A model generated the notes under the pieces. The model saw nothing but the letters and a program-made list of their open reading frames with translations. It searched no databases and was not told where the DNA came from. Shown here piece by piece: positions 1 to 8,429 of a DNA stretch of 64,000 nucleotides. Positions within the stretch are counted from its first letter, which is position 1; every line of letters starts with the position of its first letter. Source of the stretch: Photobacterium sp. TLY01 (lineage in GTDB: Bacteria > Pseudomonadota > Gammaproteobacteria > Enterobacterales > Vibrionaceae); the NCBI RefSeq assembly GCF_021432065.1, contig NZ_CP090365.1, forward strand, positions 372,001 to 436,000. Reading direction: 5' to 3'. The translations under genes were made by a program, and so were the position numbers.

Positions 1-656
1 TCGGGAGAGTGTCCGAAACACATCTCTTCAAATTGCTGCTCTGTCAGATCCTGGCACTTGAGTGAAATCAAAGGTAAATGCTGCCTTGGACTGTGGTCAT
101 GAATAAACTGAGCAACCAGACGTTTCCCTGTCCCTTCCTCGCCTTCCAGTAACACCGTTGTTTCGTTTTCTTGCAACTGGTACAGGCTGCGCCTGAGTTG
201 CTTGATGGCTAAACTGTTGCCCAAAATACGAGGCCCAGGACTGCTTTGTGATGCCAGCTCTTTTTTCAGTTCACGGTTCTCCAGGATCAACTCACGCTTG
301 TCACATGCTCGTTTAAGCACATCAAGCAAATGTTCAGTTGAGAAGGGTTTTTCAAGGAAATCGTAAGCGCCGATCCGCATGGCATCGACGGCGGTCGAAA
401 TATCGCCGTGTCCTGTCAGCATGATGACTGGCAGCTCTGCGTCTATCGTTAATGCTTGTTGTAAAAAAGTCATCCCATCCATGCCCGGCATATTGATATC
501 TGTGATGATGACGCCCGGGAAATGATTATCGAACTGACTGAGCGCCTGGCGAGCACTGGAGAATAGTTGAACCTGGTAATCTTCCAGTTCCAGAGTTTGC
601 CCGAGTGAATCCCGGATCGCTTTTTCATCATCAATAAAGATGACCGGAGGTTTCAT
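1..656 (-). CDS. dctD: Sigma-54-dependent response regulator, DctD-like (partial)
   Basis: Amino-terminal 218 residues of an NtrC-family response regulator; the rest lies beyond the left window edge. The receiver domain (about residues 1-120) begins with an acidic IDDE motif, carries the phospho-acceptor Asp in DINMPGMDG, and has the conserved Thr and Lys in MLTGHG and FLEKPF. A linker leads into the sigma-54 AAA+ domain, where the Walker A region reads EGEEGTGKRL instead of the usual GESGTGKE. The ATG overlaps the stop of the upstream kinase gene (ATGA), so the two are cotranscribed and probably translationally coupled. By family it would be phosphorylated by the kinase and activate sigma-54 promoters, classically for C4-dicarboxylate uptake. 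No dct transporter is in the window, so the target is inferred. Confidence 0.85.
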   Translation of the reverse strand, partial: MKPPVIFIDDEKAIRDSLGQTLELEDYQVQLFSSARQALSQFDNHFPGVIITDINMPGMDGMTFLQQALTIDAELPVIMLTGHGDISTAVDAMRIGAYDFLEKPFSTEHLLDVLKRACDKRELILENRELKKELASQSSPGPRILGNSLAIKQLRRSLYQLQENETTVLLEGEEGTGKRLVAQFIHDHSPRQHLPLISLKCQDLTEQQFEEMCFGHSP

Positions 657-2470
657 GCTTGTTCCTCTTTGCTCAGGGGTAAACTGATTTGAAATTCGGC
701 GCCACCCCCTGTGTGGTTGTGAACGGTTAAGCTGCCGGAGAACAGATCAAGGATCCGGCGACAGATGGTCAGCCCCAGTCCCAGCCCATCGTGCTTGGTA
801 CTGAAAAAGGGGGTAAAAATTCGTTGTTTTTGTGTGTCATCCAATCCGGGGCCATTATCCCAAAGGGTGATGACAGCGCGCTGGCGACCGGCATGCAGGG
901 CGATACCGATTTTCTTCTCGCTGACATCTTCCTGGGCCTGAATGGCATTCTGCAGCAGGTTAATGATCACTTGCTCAAACTGCACCGCATCGATACGGAC
1001 AAAGACATCATCACTGAGACTGAGCTGCAGCGCGACCTGATGCTTGGTCAGTGGGGCATGCATCAGCTGAATGGCATTGCGAATCGATTGGGCGGCATCG
1101 GTTGTGCTGTTCACGGACTGCCCTTTACGGGCAAAGATTTTGAAACGGGCGATAATCGTGGCGATGCGCTCGTTTAAATCAATCACCTGTTCAAGATTGC
1201 TGGCGACGGACTGGTAGCGTTCTTTCTCTAACAGTTTCAGGCCATTTTCACAATAAGTCCGCATGGCAGCCAGTGGCTGGTTAATTTCGTGATTGATGCT
1301 GGCTGACAGCTCGCCCAGCATGGCCAGCTTGGCCGCCTGGATCAATTCGGTTTGTGTTTCTTTCAGTTGTACCTGGGTCAGTTCATATTGCTCAATCGTG
1401 TGCCACAGTTCCTGGTTGGCCAAATGCAAATGCTGGGTTCTGTCTGCAACCTGATGTTCCAGGGTATCGTTCAATGCGGACAGCGCCTCTTTGGCACTGA
1501 CCGTCTGCCACCAGTAGATGATGACAAGAATCAGCAGCACGTAAAATGCGATAAACAAAAGGATGCTTTCAAAAACATTGGTGTAGATATGCAGACTGGG
1601 TGTGAAGCCATAAATCACCCAACCTGCCGTGGCCATGTCATGGTGAGCCTGCAAGAATGATTGGCTGCGCTGCCGATGTGGTAAATACATGTCAGCCTGG
1701 TGATTGGTATTGAGTGCCGTCAGACTTGGAAACCCAGTCAGCGGACTCAGTATTGGATGACCATACTGGCGGCTTTCTCGGATCTGTTGTTGTTGCGTTG
1801 GCGAAAGGGGAACCAGAGTGTGATAAAGCCAGGCATCGATTGAGCTGTAAAAGACCACGCCCTGCTGATCGCTGATTACATATTCCAATTCTTTGTATTG
1901 CCAGATTTCATCGACCAGATTGAGATCTATCTTGATGACAATCACGCCCTCGATTTGCTTCTGGTTATTAAAAACAGGGGCCGAAAAGAAATATCCCCGT
2001 TTCCCCGAACTGACACCAAGCGCAAAAAACTGACCGAGCGAACCTTGAATCGCATCACTGAAATAAGGCCGGTAGGCATAGTTATTGCCGACAAAGCTAT
2101 CAGCTTGCCGCCAATTGCTGGCTGCCAGCGTATCGCCTTGTGTATTAAGTAAATAAATGGTGTCTGCGCTTAATGTCTTCGCCCAGTAAGCCAGTAGCAA
2201 ATTGGTTTGCAGCATTTTTGCATCCCGTTCGCGCTTGGGACTTGATTCGGCATGCAGTGAATCCAATAGCCTGGGATCATGAGCCAGCAGTTGGGGTAAC
2301 TGCTGGTAGCGTGTCAGTCGCTGGTCAAGCTTTTCACCGAGTAACCGGATATCAGAGGTGATTTGTTCTGACAACGTCCGTGTGAAATGCTGCTGGGTCA
2401 GAAAACCAATCAGAACAGAAAGTATGATGCCCAGCCCTGCAATCAGGCCTAAGGTACGAGATTTTGGCAC
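653..2470 (-). CDS. dctB: Sensor histidine kinase, DctB-like
   Basis: A 605-residue membrane histidine kinase. A transmembrane helix near residues 8-24 is followed by a periplasmic double-PAS/Cache sensor of about 270 residues. A second helix (about 300-322, FESILLFIAFYVLLILVIIY) leads to a coiled coil and the HisKA domain, with phospho-accepting His394 in SINHEINQPLAAM. The HATPase domain shows the N box (LLQNAIQAQ), G1 (DNGPGL) and G2 (GLGLTICRRI) motifs. Order and length match DctB, which senses C4-dicarboxylates in the periplasm and phosphorylates DctD. The likely start is a GTG, and the stop overlaps the regulator's ATG. The ligand is inferred from family resemblance. Confidence 0.85.
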   Translation of the reverse strand: MPKSRTLGLIAGLGIILSVLIGFLTQQHFTRTLSEQITSDIRLLGEKLDQRLTRYQQLPQLLAHDPRLLDSLHAESSPKRERDAKMLQTNLLLAYWAKTLSADTIYLLNTQGDTLAASNWRQADSFVGNNYAYRPYFSDAIQGSLGQFFALGVSSGKRGYFFSAPVFNNQKQIEGVIVIKIDLNLVDEIWQYKELEYVISDQQGVVFYSSIDAWLYHTLVPLSPTQQQQIRESRQYGHPILSPLTGFPSLTALNTNHQADMYLPHRQRSQSFLQAHHDMATAGWVIYGFTPSLHIYTNVFESILLFIAFYVLLILVIIYWWQTVSAKEALSALNDTLEHQVADRTQHLHLANQELWHTIEQYELTQVQLKETQTELIQAAKLAMLGELSASINHEINQPLAAMRTYCENGLKLLEKERYQSVASNLEQVIDLNERIATIIARFKIFARKGQSVNSTTDAAQSIRNAIQLMHAPLTKHQVALQLSLSDDVFVRIDAVQFEQVIINLLQNAIQAQEDVSEKKIGIALHAGRQRAVITLWDNGPGLDDTQKQRIFTPFFSTKHDGLGLGLTICRRILDLFSGSLTVHNHTGGGAEFQISLPLSKEEQA

Positions 2471-2725
2471 AATCGGCGCCCTGTTTAAGTCAACATCGAA
2501 TGAGCAAAATTAGCATTTTTCGCTGTCTGGCACTAAAGCTTATGTTGAGCTAATTGATCGTGATCTTTGTATCGTCGTTGATTCTGAATAAAAACCGCTT
2601 ACTTTGCAGGAGGTGCTTGTTTTTCCACACACTAAGACGGACAATTTGGCGCATGAATCAGTCCAGCCTTAGGTCACTGAACTTTCGTGTCAGCGAACCA
2701 TGGCAGTCAGTCAACGGAGAATACA

Positions 2726-3361
2726 ATGGAGCTGTCTGATATTCGTCGCGAGTATACTCGGGGTGGGTTACGCCGCCGCGATCTGCCCGAACAACCGATT
2801 GAGCTTTTCAATCATTGGCTGCAGCAAGCCATTGAAGCGGGTCTGACCGATCCGACGGCAATGACGGTCGCGACCGTTGATGCAACCGGTCAACCTTTTC
2901 AGCGCATTGTATTGCTGAAACATTTTGATCAGCAGGGGTTTGTGTTTTATACCAATCTAGGAAGCCGTAAGGCTGCTCAAATCGAGCAAAACCATAAAAT
3001 CAGTCTGCATTTTCCCTGGCATCCTCTGGAGCGACAAGTACACATTACAGGAGTTGCTGAAAAACTGACGACGCTGGAAGTGATGAAATATTTTTCATCC
3101 AGGCCGAAAGAGAGCCAGATAGCAGCCTGGGCCAGCAAGCAAAGCAGCAGGTTAACCGCACGTCAGGCGCTGGAAGGAAAATTCATGGAGTTGAAGAAAA
3201 AGTTCTCCGCCGGTGAAGTGCCTTTTCCTACATTCTGGGGTGGCTATCGTGTGAGAGTGACATCCATGGAATTCTGGCAAGGTGGCGAACACCGTCTGCA
3301 TGACCGTTTCTTGTATGAGCGCGAAGATGATCATTGGCATATTGACCGCCTGGCACCGTAA
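2726..3361 (+). CDS. pdxH: Pyridoxamine 5'-phosphate oxidase
   Basis: FMN-dependent oxidase that converts pyridoxamine-5'-phosphate or pyridoxine-5'-phosphate to pyridoxal-5'-phosphate, the last step of vitamin B6 synthesis and salvage. The 211 residues match the family from end to end: [14 protein letters not shown] at the start, the FMN/substrate region QRIVLLKH and YTNLGSRKA, then [13 protein letters not shown] and a terminal IDRLAP. An in-frame GTG upstream at 2687 would add 13 residues, but the ATG at 2726 has an ACGGAGA ribosome site at the right distance and fits known PdxH amino termini. It stands alone and converges on vqmA. Confidence 0.97.
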   Translation: MELSDIRREYTRGGLRRRDLPEQPIELFNHWLQQAIEAGLTDPTAMTVATVDATGQPFQRIVLLKHFDQQGFVFYTNLGSRKAAQIEQNHKISLHFPWHPLERQVHITGVAEKLTTLEVMKYFSSRPKESQIAAWASKQSSRLTARQALEGKFMELKKKFSAGEVPFPTFWGGYRVRVTSMEFWQGGEHRLHDRFLYEREDDHWHIDRLAP

Positions 3362-3374
3362 ATAGAGACAGAAA

Positions 3375-3393
3375 GGCCACCGCTAAGGTGGCC
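3375..3393. terminator. Hairpin between pdxH and vqmA
   Basis: A perfect 7-bp stem (GGCCACC / GGTGGCC) with a 5-nt loop lies 14 bases after the pdxH stop and 13 bases before the end of the convergent vqmA. It is symmetric and could end transcription from both sides. It lacks a convincing U-tract on either strand, so its strength is uncertain. Confidence 0.55.
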
Positions 3394-3405
3394 TGCTATA
3401 GAAGG

Positions 3406-4116
3406 TTATTCTTTCAAAATGATGGATAACTGACTGGTCAGCATGCTTTCAGGTATGTGCGAGCCAAAGCCAAGATCTAAAGCTAAATCGATCAGTTCAT
3501 TTTTTGAATTCGCATTAAACTTTTCGCGAAGCTTAATGACGTAGTTTTCAACTGTTTTCACTGAAACATTAAGCACTTTGGCAATGTACTGTGGCTTTTT
3601 ACCGTAAAGCAGTAAGAACAGCACTTCAGATTCACGCGTATTGATCTGAACCTTTTGCCGGTGAAGATCCAGACTAAAGGATTTTTGTTGCTGATCATTC
3701 AGACCGGCAGCCCGGCAAATCCAGTGGCCAACTTCCAGAATGGCGGTATCTTTCAGCTCTATGCCTGAAAATATAGTGCCGACCACTTCATTTTCTTCAT
3801 TACGCCAAGGCATCTTCGTGAATAAATGTGCTCGCCAGTTCCCATCTGAGTATGGGTGGATGTCCAGCACCCGCATGCGTTTTTCACTGAGAATCACTTG
3901 ATGGTCCTGCTCTCGAAAGCTTTCCGCACACTCAATGGTGGGGCTTGGCATGTCGAAATCAGTGCGCCCGACACAGTCTAAATGGTGCTCCACACCGATG
4001 ATTTTGCCATATTCATGATTGGCATAAACGAATACAGAGTCTGTATCTTTACAACCCCAACATCCAGGAAGCTGATTAAACATATGTAACAGATTGGGAT
4101 CGAGTGAATCTTTCAC
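3406..4116 (-). CDS. vqmA: VqmA-type quorum-sensing regulator (PAS + LuxR HTH)
   Basis: Cytoplasmic transcription factor of 236 residues. The PAS domain (about 10-130) opens with QLPGCWGCKD and contains GRTDFDMPSPT; the LuxR-type helix-turn-helix (about 155-220) contains TRESEVLFLLLYGKKP and SVKTVENY. I recognise these strings as characteristic of Vibrio VqmA, which binds 3,5-dimethylpyrazin-2-ol and activates the small RNA gene vqmR. The probable start is a GTG at 4116, because the first ATG would remove residues ahead of the conserved QLPGCWGC that VqmA proteins have. A VqmA-box-like sequence and an sRNA-like terminator lie upstream in the same orientation, which is the vqmR-vqmA layout. 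No synthesis gene for the ligand (tdh) is in the window. Confidence 0.9.
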   Translation of the reverse strand: MKDSLDPNLLHMFNQLPGCWGCKDTDSVFVYANHEYGKIIGVEHHLDCVGRTDFDMPSPTIECAESFREQDHQVILSEKRMRVLDIHPYSDGNWRAHLFTKMPWRNEENEVVGTIFSGIELKDTAILEVGHWICRAAGLNDQQQKSFSLDLHRQKVQINTRESEVLFLLLYGKKPQYIAKVLNVSVKTVENYVIKLREKFNANSKNELIDLALDLGFGSHIPESMLTSQLSIILKE

Positions 4117-4227
4117 GCTTTTAGCCAGAGTTTATTATTTTGATGGGCGGATGAGGTCTGAGTTTAATGGAAGCGCAGAATGTTACAATATTAGCTGACT
4201 GAAAAATTAGACAAGTATGGAATAAAA

Positions 4228-4258
4228 TAGAAAAAAATGCCGACCAAACTGGTCGGCA
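4228..4258 (-). terminator. Rho-independent terminator of candidate vqmR
   Basis: On the minus strand a 7-bp GC-rich stem (GCCGACC / GGTCGGC) with a 5-nt loop is followed by an uninterrupted run of T residues. It faces away from any coding gene upstream, which is why a non-coding transcript is the best explanation. Confidence 0.8.
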
Positions 4259-4425
4259 AAGACAAGAGTTTAACTCCGAAGAGTTCAATCCTGTACGACG
4301 TGTAGAAGAGGTATCCAATCAAGTTTGCATCTTTGATAAGAGGGTATATATCAAAGAACCTCATTGGGATGTATCCGGTTAGGATACTGCAGACGGTTTT
4401 GGAAAGGGACTCTTCAACCGCCTAC
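4228..4425 (-). ncRNA. vqmR: Candidate VqmR regulatory small RNA
   Basis: This stretch upstream of vqmA has no credible reading frame but has the parts of a small RNA gene on the minus strand. A rho-independent terminator at 4228-4258 reads GCCGACC-AGTTT-GGTCGGC followed by a run of T. A -10-like TATAGT lies at 4438-4433, and a VqmA-box-like sequence lies about 43 bases upstream of the predicted start. In V. cholerae VqmR is an Hfq-dependent sRNA of roughly 140 nt, activated by VqmA, that represses biofilm and other mRNAs. The 5' end here is estimated from the -10 element; a processed or shorter RNA is possible. I identified it from position, promoter box and terminator, not from alignment of the RNA body. 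Confidence 0.7.
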
Positions 4426-4460
4426 AGTTGCAACTATAGTGAAGCGGTTACTTTTCGTTA

Positions 4461-4476
4461 AGGGGGGAAATCACCT
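4461..4476 (-). promoter_or_regulatory. VqmA-binding box upstream of candidate vqmR
   Basis: The minus strand reads AGGTGATTTCCCCCCT. Its last twelve bases are identical to the right half and centre of the V. cholerae vqmR operator as I remember it (AGGGGGGATTTCCCCCCT). The centre lies about 43 bases upstream of the predicted vqmR start, near the -35 position, where an activator would act. Confidence 0.65.
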
Positions 4477-4679
4477 ATTGACAATAAGTGAATGTTGTGA
4501 TTTGAGATTGATTACCGTTTTCAATATGACACAGATTGCTATTAAACGGTAAGAATTGAGCGCTTAAGATAATAAAAAATCGACCTGAGGTCGATTCTTT
4601 TTGCGTCTTATCTCGAATAAATATGCCGGTAGCTCATAAATATGTAATAAGTCAGTAATACCTGATGTGAAAAGTGATA

Positions 4680-5870
4680 TTACTCAAAAAAATAATAGTA
4701 ACTGTAAGCAACAAATAAAGCGGGCAGGCTGGAATAGACTGTCGCTATCAAAGCAGCTTTGGGCGCGAGTGCAATGGCGGGAAAGAGCGCATCCCCATCA
4801 TTGCTCAGTGCATTGCCTAATTGTGCCGACAGAGGGATTGCGCCGTGAAGATAAAAGCTGGTGATAAGAATCTGCGGTCCACAGCCAGGAATCAGGCCAA
4901 TGAGTACCCCGGCTAATGGCAGCGCTGCACGCCAGTGGCTAAGTGACGCTGCGATATCCCAGCCGGTCAGCTTCATGGTGACTTCGAAACAGAGAAACGC
5001 ACCAATCACCCAGGTTGTGACAAAATTCGTGTCCTGAGCCACACGCTGAAACAGGCTCGCTTTCTCCGATTTAGCATCTTCAGAAACCGTCTCCTGATAT
5101 CCCTGAATGTCACGACTGAGTGACCAGAGCAACATGGCTGCCAGCGCAAAAAAAGCACCCAGTACAGTGATGCTACCTTCAGGTAAATGTAACAATGCAT
5201 CTGTGTTGAGTTGGAACGAACCCATCACAGCAATCACAGCACTGGGAATCAGCAGCCATTGCCAGAAGGCTCCCTGTAAGCGAACTGCAGTTGCCTGTTC
5301 ATGAGAGGAAAACTTGCGGCAGCAAGATGGTGCACTTTCCTGACGTTGGGGATGTAAGTAAGTGCGGCCATGGATCGCATCGACCAGCCATCCACTGAGC
5401 ATCCCCACGACTAAGCCGATCATTATCATGAACAGCCCGGTTGCCGGTTGAGCGGCGAGCAACAGAAAAGCGGCATCCCCCATGGTGGCAGTCAGCACAG
5501 CGACCACAGATCCAAAGCTCAGCTGGCCGCGGACAAATTGTGTGATCACTATGATTGCGCCGCCACAACCCGGCAAGGCCCCCATGACAGAAGCAAAAAT
5601 AACCTGATAGTGCCGGCTGTTTTTGAGCCGCACGGTGAACGCGGACTGATGGTTCAGCTTTTGTGACAGCCAGTGATACAGTGCGAGCGTGATGGCGACG
5701 TAGGCGGCGACCTGCCAGAATGCATCTGCAAGCACACTGATGGTCAGTTCACGTGTCGCAGGCGCTGCCAGCATGGCCATCAGTACAACGGGAAGAATGA
5801 GGCGCTTATTGGCGAGGCGCCAGCGAACACCCAGTTTTTGCAATGGCGCGGATTTAACCTGAGATGTCAT
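4680..5870 (-). CDS. Putative 10-TM heavy-metal exporter (ArsP_2-like)
   Basis: Polytopic inner-membrane protein of 396 residues. Its hallmark is an internal duplication: GALPGCGGAIIVITQFVRG in the first half and GLIPGCGPQILITSFYLHG in the second, each in a hydrophobic segment. This repeat fits the family annotated as putative manganese or 10-TM heavy-metal exporters (ArsP_2). A cytoplasmic-looking loop between the halves holds a CC pair and several His residues, possible metal ligands. A TTG at 5882 is in frame, but the ATG at 5870 has GAGAG five bases upstream and is the likely start. A Fur-like sequence lies upstream. The transported ion is not established by sequence; Mn2+ and Fe2+ are the main options. 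Confidence 0.75.
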   Translation of the reverse strand: MTSQVKSAPLQKLGVRWRLANKRLILPVVLMAMLAAPATRELTISVLADAFWQVAAYVAITLALYHWLSQKLNHQSAFTVRLKNSRHYQVIFASVMGALPGCGGAIIVITQFVRGQLSFGSVVAVLTATMGDAAFLLLAAQPATGLFMIMIGLVVGMLSGWLVDAIHGRTYLHPQRQESAPSCCRKFSSHEQATAVRLQGAFWQWLLIPSAVIAVMGSFQLNTDALLHLPEGSITVLGAFFALAAMLLWSLSRDIQGYQETVSEDAKSEKASLFQRVAQDTNFVTTWVIGAFLCFEVTMKLTGWDIAASLSHWRAALPLAGVLIGLIPGCGPQILITSFYLHGAIPLSAQLGNALSNDGDALFPAIALAPKAALIATVYSSLPALFVAYSYYYFFE

Positions 5871-5923
5871 CGTCACTCTCAATTACACTAAATAGGAATA
5901 GTTCTTATTTAATATTAAGTGAG

Positions 5924-5942
5924 AGTGATTATCAATTCTATT
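5924..5942 (-). promoter_or_regulatory. Possible Fur box upstream of the metal transporter
   Basis: The minus strand contains GATAATCACTCTC, which matches 11 of 13 positions of the right part of the Fur consensus GATAATGATAATCATTATC; the left third is poor. It lies about 55 bases upstream of the transporter ATG, in a promoter position. Iron or manganese control is plausible but unproven. Confidence 0.4.
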
Positions 5943-5955
5943 ATTGGTGCACAAG

Positions 5956-6912
5956 TCAGATCATCGAGAAAGTTTTGAGCAACGTCAGGCCCAGGCTGCA
6001 GGTGAACATAGAGCCCAGTGTGGTCATCGCAATGATATTGGCCGCCAGACTGGCGTTGGCTCCCATGGCTCGCGCCATCACATAGCTTGCCGCCGCAGTG
6101 GGCGCAGCGCTCATCAGAAAGATGATCCCCAGTTCCATGTCGCGGAAGCCATAGCAGTAACCACCGAAGGTGATCAGCAAGGGCGCGATGATCAAGCGGG
6201 CGCTGGTTGAGAGATTCGCATGACCCGATTCCTGCTTGAATTGCCGCAGATCCAGGCTGGCGCCAGTACACAGCAGCGCCAGCGGCAGGGTCATGTCGGC
6301 AAAGTAACGGCCCGACTGCATGACAACATCCGGCAGGCGGAGATCCAGAAAAGTAAAAGGCAGCGCGCTGCAGATACTGATGATCAGAGGATTGGTGATG
6401 ATCGACTTCAGTACGAAACGATGATCAAGGGAAGCATTGGCGGCACTGGAACGGCTGAGGGTGATCACCGCCATGATGTTATACAAGACAGTGATCACGG
6501 CCACATACAGGGCACCGACCACGATGCCTGGCTCGCCGTACGCATTGGCCACGTAAGCCAGACCGATGATCCCCGTATTGGCCCGAAATGCGCCCTGGAC
6601 TACAACACCCCGCTCAGATGGTTCCTTGATCATCTTTCCGGCCAGGATTTCAAATACCAGAAACACCGCAATGTTTGCGAGGGCGGCAAAGATGAAAAGC
6701 TCCCCGCTGCCCAGTTGATGGACGTTGGCATTAACCAGATTGAGGAAGAGTAGTGTGGGCAGGGTCACGGTGAACACCAGTCTGGAACCTGCCTGAATAA
6801 AGGCATCATTGATGATTCCCCAGCGTTTTAAGGCAATTCCTAACGCCAGCATAATGAAAATTGGGCCTGTGACGGTAAATGAAAATGAAAGCTGCGTGAG
6901 AAATTCGCCCAT
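5956..6912 (-). CDS. AEC-family (auxin efflux carrier-like) permease
   Basis: Inner-membrane protein of 318 residues with about ten hydrophobic segments in two halves, the size and hydropathy of bacterial AEC transporters. It starts MGEFLTQLSFSFTVTGPIFIMLALG, with the family's short first loop followed by GSRLVFTVTLPTLLFLNLV. Bacterial AEC proteins export or take up small organic acids such as malonate or malate; the substrate here cannot be read from sequence. The stop lies 85 bases upstream of the metal exporter's start, so cotranscription is possible, though the Fur-like box between them suggests the exporter also has its own promoter. Divergent to it, beyond a 730-base gap with repeated TGATCAAG motifs, is an AraC-type regulator. 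Confidence 0.8.
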   Translation of the reverse strand: MGEFLTQLSFSFTVTGPIFIMLALGIALKRWGIINDAFIQAGSRLVFTVTLPTLLFLNLVNANVHQLGSGELFIFAALANIAVFLVFEILAGKMIKEPSERGVVVQGAFRANTGIIGLAYVANAYGEPGIVVGALYVAVITVLYNIMAVITLSRSSAANASLDHRFVLKSIITNPLIISICSALPFTFLDLRLPDVVMQSGRYFADMTLPLALLCTGASLDLRQFKQESGHANLSTSARLIIAPLLITFGGYCYGFRDMELGIIFLMSAAPTAAASYVMARAMGANASLAANIIAMTTLGSMFTCSLGLTLLKTFSMI

Positions 6913-7088
6913 TGTGTGTCCTTTCCACTCGGGTAAACGGCTCTACGTTTTATCACAAAGCGTGTCAGGCAACAGCAACTAACCGATTTATCTGTAACAT
7001 ATTTTCTGTCTTTCCATCTTCTTCTTCTGCCAGCACGCGAAAGGCTGGGAAAATGTGTGTGACCAGCCGGGATACACAGGCTGTTTAC

Positions 7089-7542
7089 ACTGGAAAGATG
7101 ATCAAGCAGGGATAGATAACGGCCTTTGTCATTTCAACTGGAAAGATGATCAAGCTGGATCCTTGATACCGAAGGGAACTAAAGAGCAATTTCAGCGGCA
7201 AATACGGGAAGTATGATCAAGGTGAGTGGAGCCAAAAGCTGATGCTTTGGCCCGTTCGGCGTGAGCTGAAACAAGCAGAGCGGATCGATGATCAAGCGAT
7301 ATGGAGTTAAGTTGTTAATTTATAATTGTTTTTTGTTTTATTGGTGAAGGGGGCAGATTTTTCTGTCTGTGTTGCTTTCTGGCTGAATGCCTGATGCTGC
7401 AGTGCCTGAAAAGTCAGCGGGATAAAATTGAAATGACACCGACCGTAAAAAGTTGAGTCTTGATCACGCTTCCGAGGTATTTTTGATCGAAATAAGGCTG
7501 GATCTGAGGAAAGATGATCAAGGTGAGCCGATCCAAGATCAA
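7089..7542. repeat. Array of TGATCAAG-containing repeats in a gene-free region
   Basis: The gap 6913-7643 has no credible gene but contains a repeated element. The 15-mer GGAAAGATGATCAAG occurs exactly at 7092-7106, 7140-7154 and 7508-7522, and the first two copies share 19 bases (7089-7107 and 7137-7155). Weaker copies with ATGATCAAG lie at 7213-7221 and 7289-7297 (the latter preceded by CG). TTGATC or GATCAA half-motifs lie near 7460, 7484 and 7537. All strong copies point the same way. They lie between an AEC permease and an AraC-type regulator facing apart, so multiple regulator binding sites are the simplest reading; this is inference. Confidence 0.6.
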
Positions 7543-7643
7543 CAGAAATCAGCCCGCCTCTTTTCATGACCGGGGCTTATCTATTATGATTCGCCCTGAT
7601 ACGCGCCAGATGGCGGCCTCAATTATTGACGCAGGAAGAACAG

Positions 7644-8429
7644 ATGAAGGATAGTCCCCATCCGTCAGGGTTCAAACCGGCGGAAATCATGAAGTTGCCA
7701 GAACAGATGGATCATCACAACCATGGTTATAATCAGGTGGTGATTGCGCTGTCCGGGCAAACTGAGTTTGAAATTGAAGGTTACGGTAGTCTGGTCTGTC
7801 CGGGGCAGGGGTGCCTGGTGACGGCAGAATCTGAACATGGTTTTTCCGGCGTGGGCAACAACGAGATTCTGGTGCTGAATGTGTCTGTGAATGACGCCGT
7901 ACCGGATTATGGTGCCGAACGGATGCAGAGATTGTTCGAGCAGTCTTCCTATTTTCATCTTGATAATCAGGCGCAGACACTGATCCGTGCACTCTCCGCA
8001 GAAATGCTGAGTCACCCGGACGACTGGCTGCTGAGCAAAGCCTGTACTGATACTCTGATGTGCGTGCTGCAGCGCCATTTCAAGCCGCTGGCGTCTGAGC
8101 GTTATCTGCCGCGTCTGAATATGGATGTGATTGATCATTACATCCATCAGCATCTTTCACGCAAAATCACGGTCGCCCAGCTGGCCGGACTGGTTTTTCT
8201 CGGCGAAAGCCAGTTTCATGTGGTTTTTAAAGAGCAGACAGGTGTCACGCCGCATCAGTATGTGCTGCAAAAGCGTCTGGAGCTGGCCCGTCATCTGATG
8301 GAAGAATCACGTCTGAGTCTGGCCCAGATTGCTCAGTCGTGCGGATTTTCAAGCCAGAGTAATTTCACTCAGGCTTTTTCCCGTCAATTTGGGGCATCAC
8401 CCGCCAAATACCGCCGTCAGTGGGGCTGA
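7644..8429 (+). CDS. AraC-family transcriptional regulator
   Basis: Regulator of 261 residues. The amino-terminal half is a cupin-like ligand domain (MDHHNHGYNQVVIALSGQTEFEIEG), and the carboxy-terminal 100 residues form the double helix-turn-helix of the AraC family (HLSRKITVAQLAGLVFLGES, then LAQIAQSCGFSSQSNFTQAF and FGASPAKYRRQWG). An in-frame TTG lies at 7626, but the ATG at 7644 follows an AGGAAG ribosome site and is preferred. It is immediately upstream of putA in the same direction, so proline catabolism is a plausible target. The divergent AEC permease and the TGATCAAG array are the alternative. Confidence 0.85.
   Translation: MKDSPHPSGFKPAEIMKLPEQMDHHNHGYNQVVIALSGQTEFEIEGYGSLVCPGQGCLVTAESEHGFSGVGNNEILVLNVSVNDAVPDYGAERMQRLFEQSSYFHLDNQAQTLIRALSAEMLSHPDDWLLSKACTDTLMCVLQRHFKPLASERYLPRLNMDVIDHYIHQHLSRKITVAQLAGLVFLGESQFHVVFKEQTGVTPHQYVLQKRLELARHLMEESRLSLAQIAQSCGFSSQSNFTQAFSRQFGASPAKYRRQWG

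Noticed and set aside
4121-4318. A 65-codon open frame on the minus strand upstream of vqmA
   Set aside because: It runs through the terminator hairpin and T-run of the candidate vqmR RNA, so translation is implausible.
7089-7542. A CRISPR-like array made of the TGATCAAG repeats
   Set aside because: The repeats are only 15-19 bases, spacing varies from tens to hundreds of bases, several copies are degenerate, and no cas gene is near.
7307-7567. An 86-codon open frame on the minus strand inside the TGATCAAG region
   Set aside because: No recognisable domain and composition unlike neighbouring genes. It overlaps two of the repeated motifs, which explain the region better.
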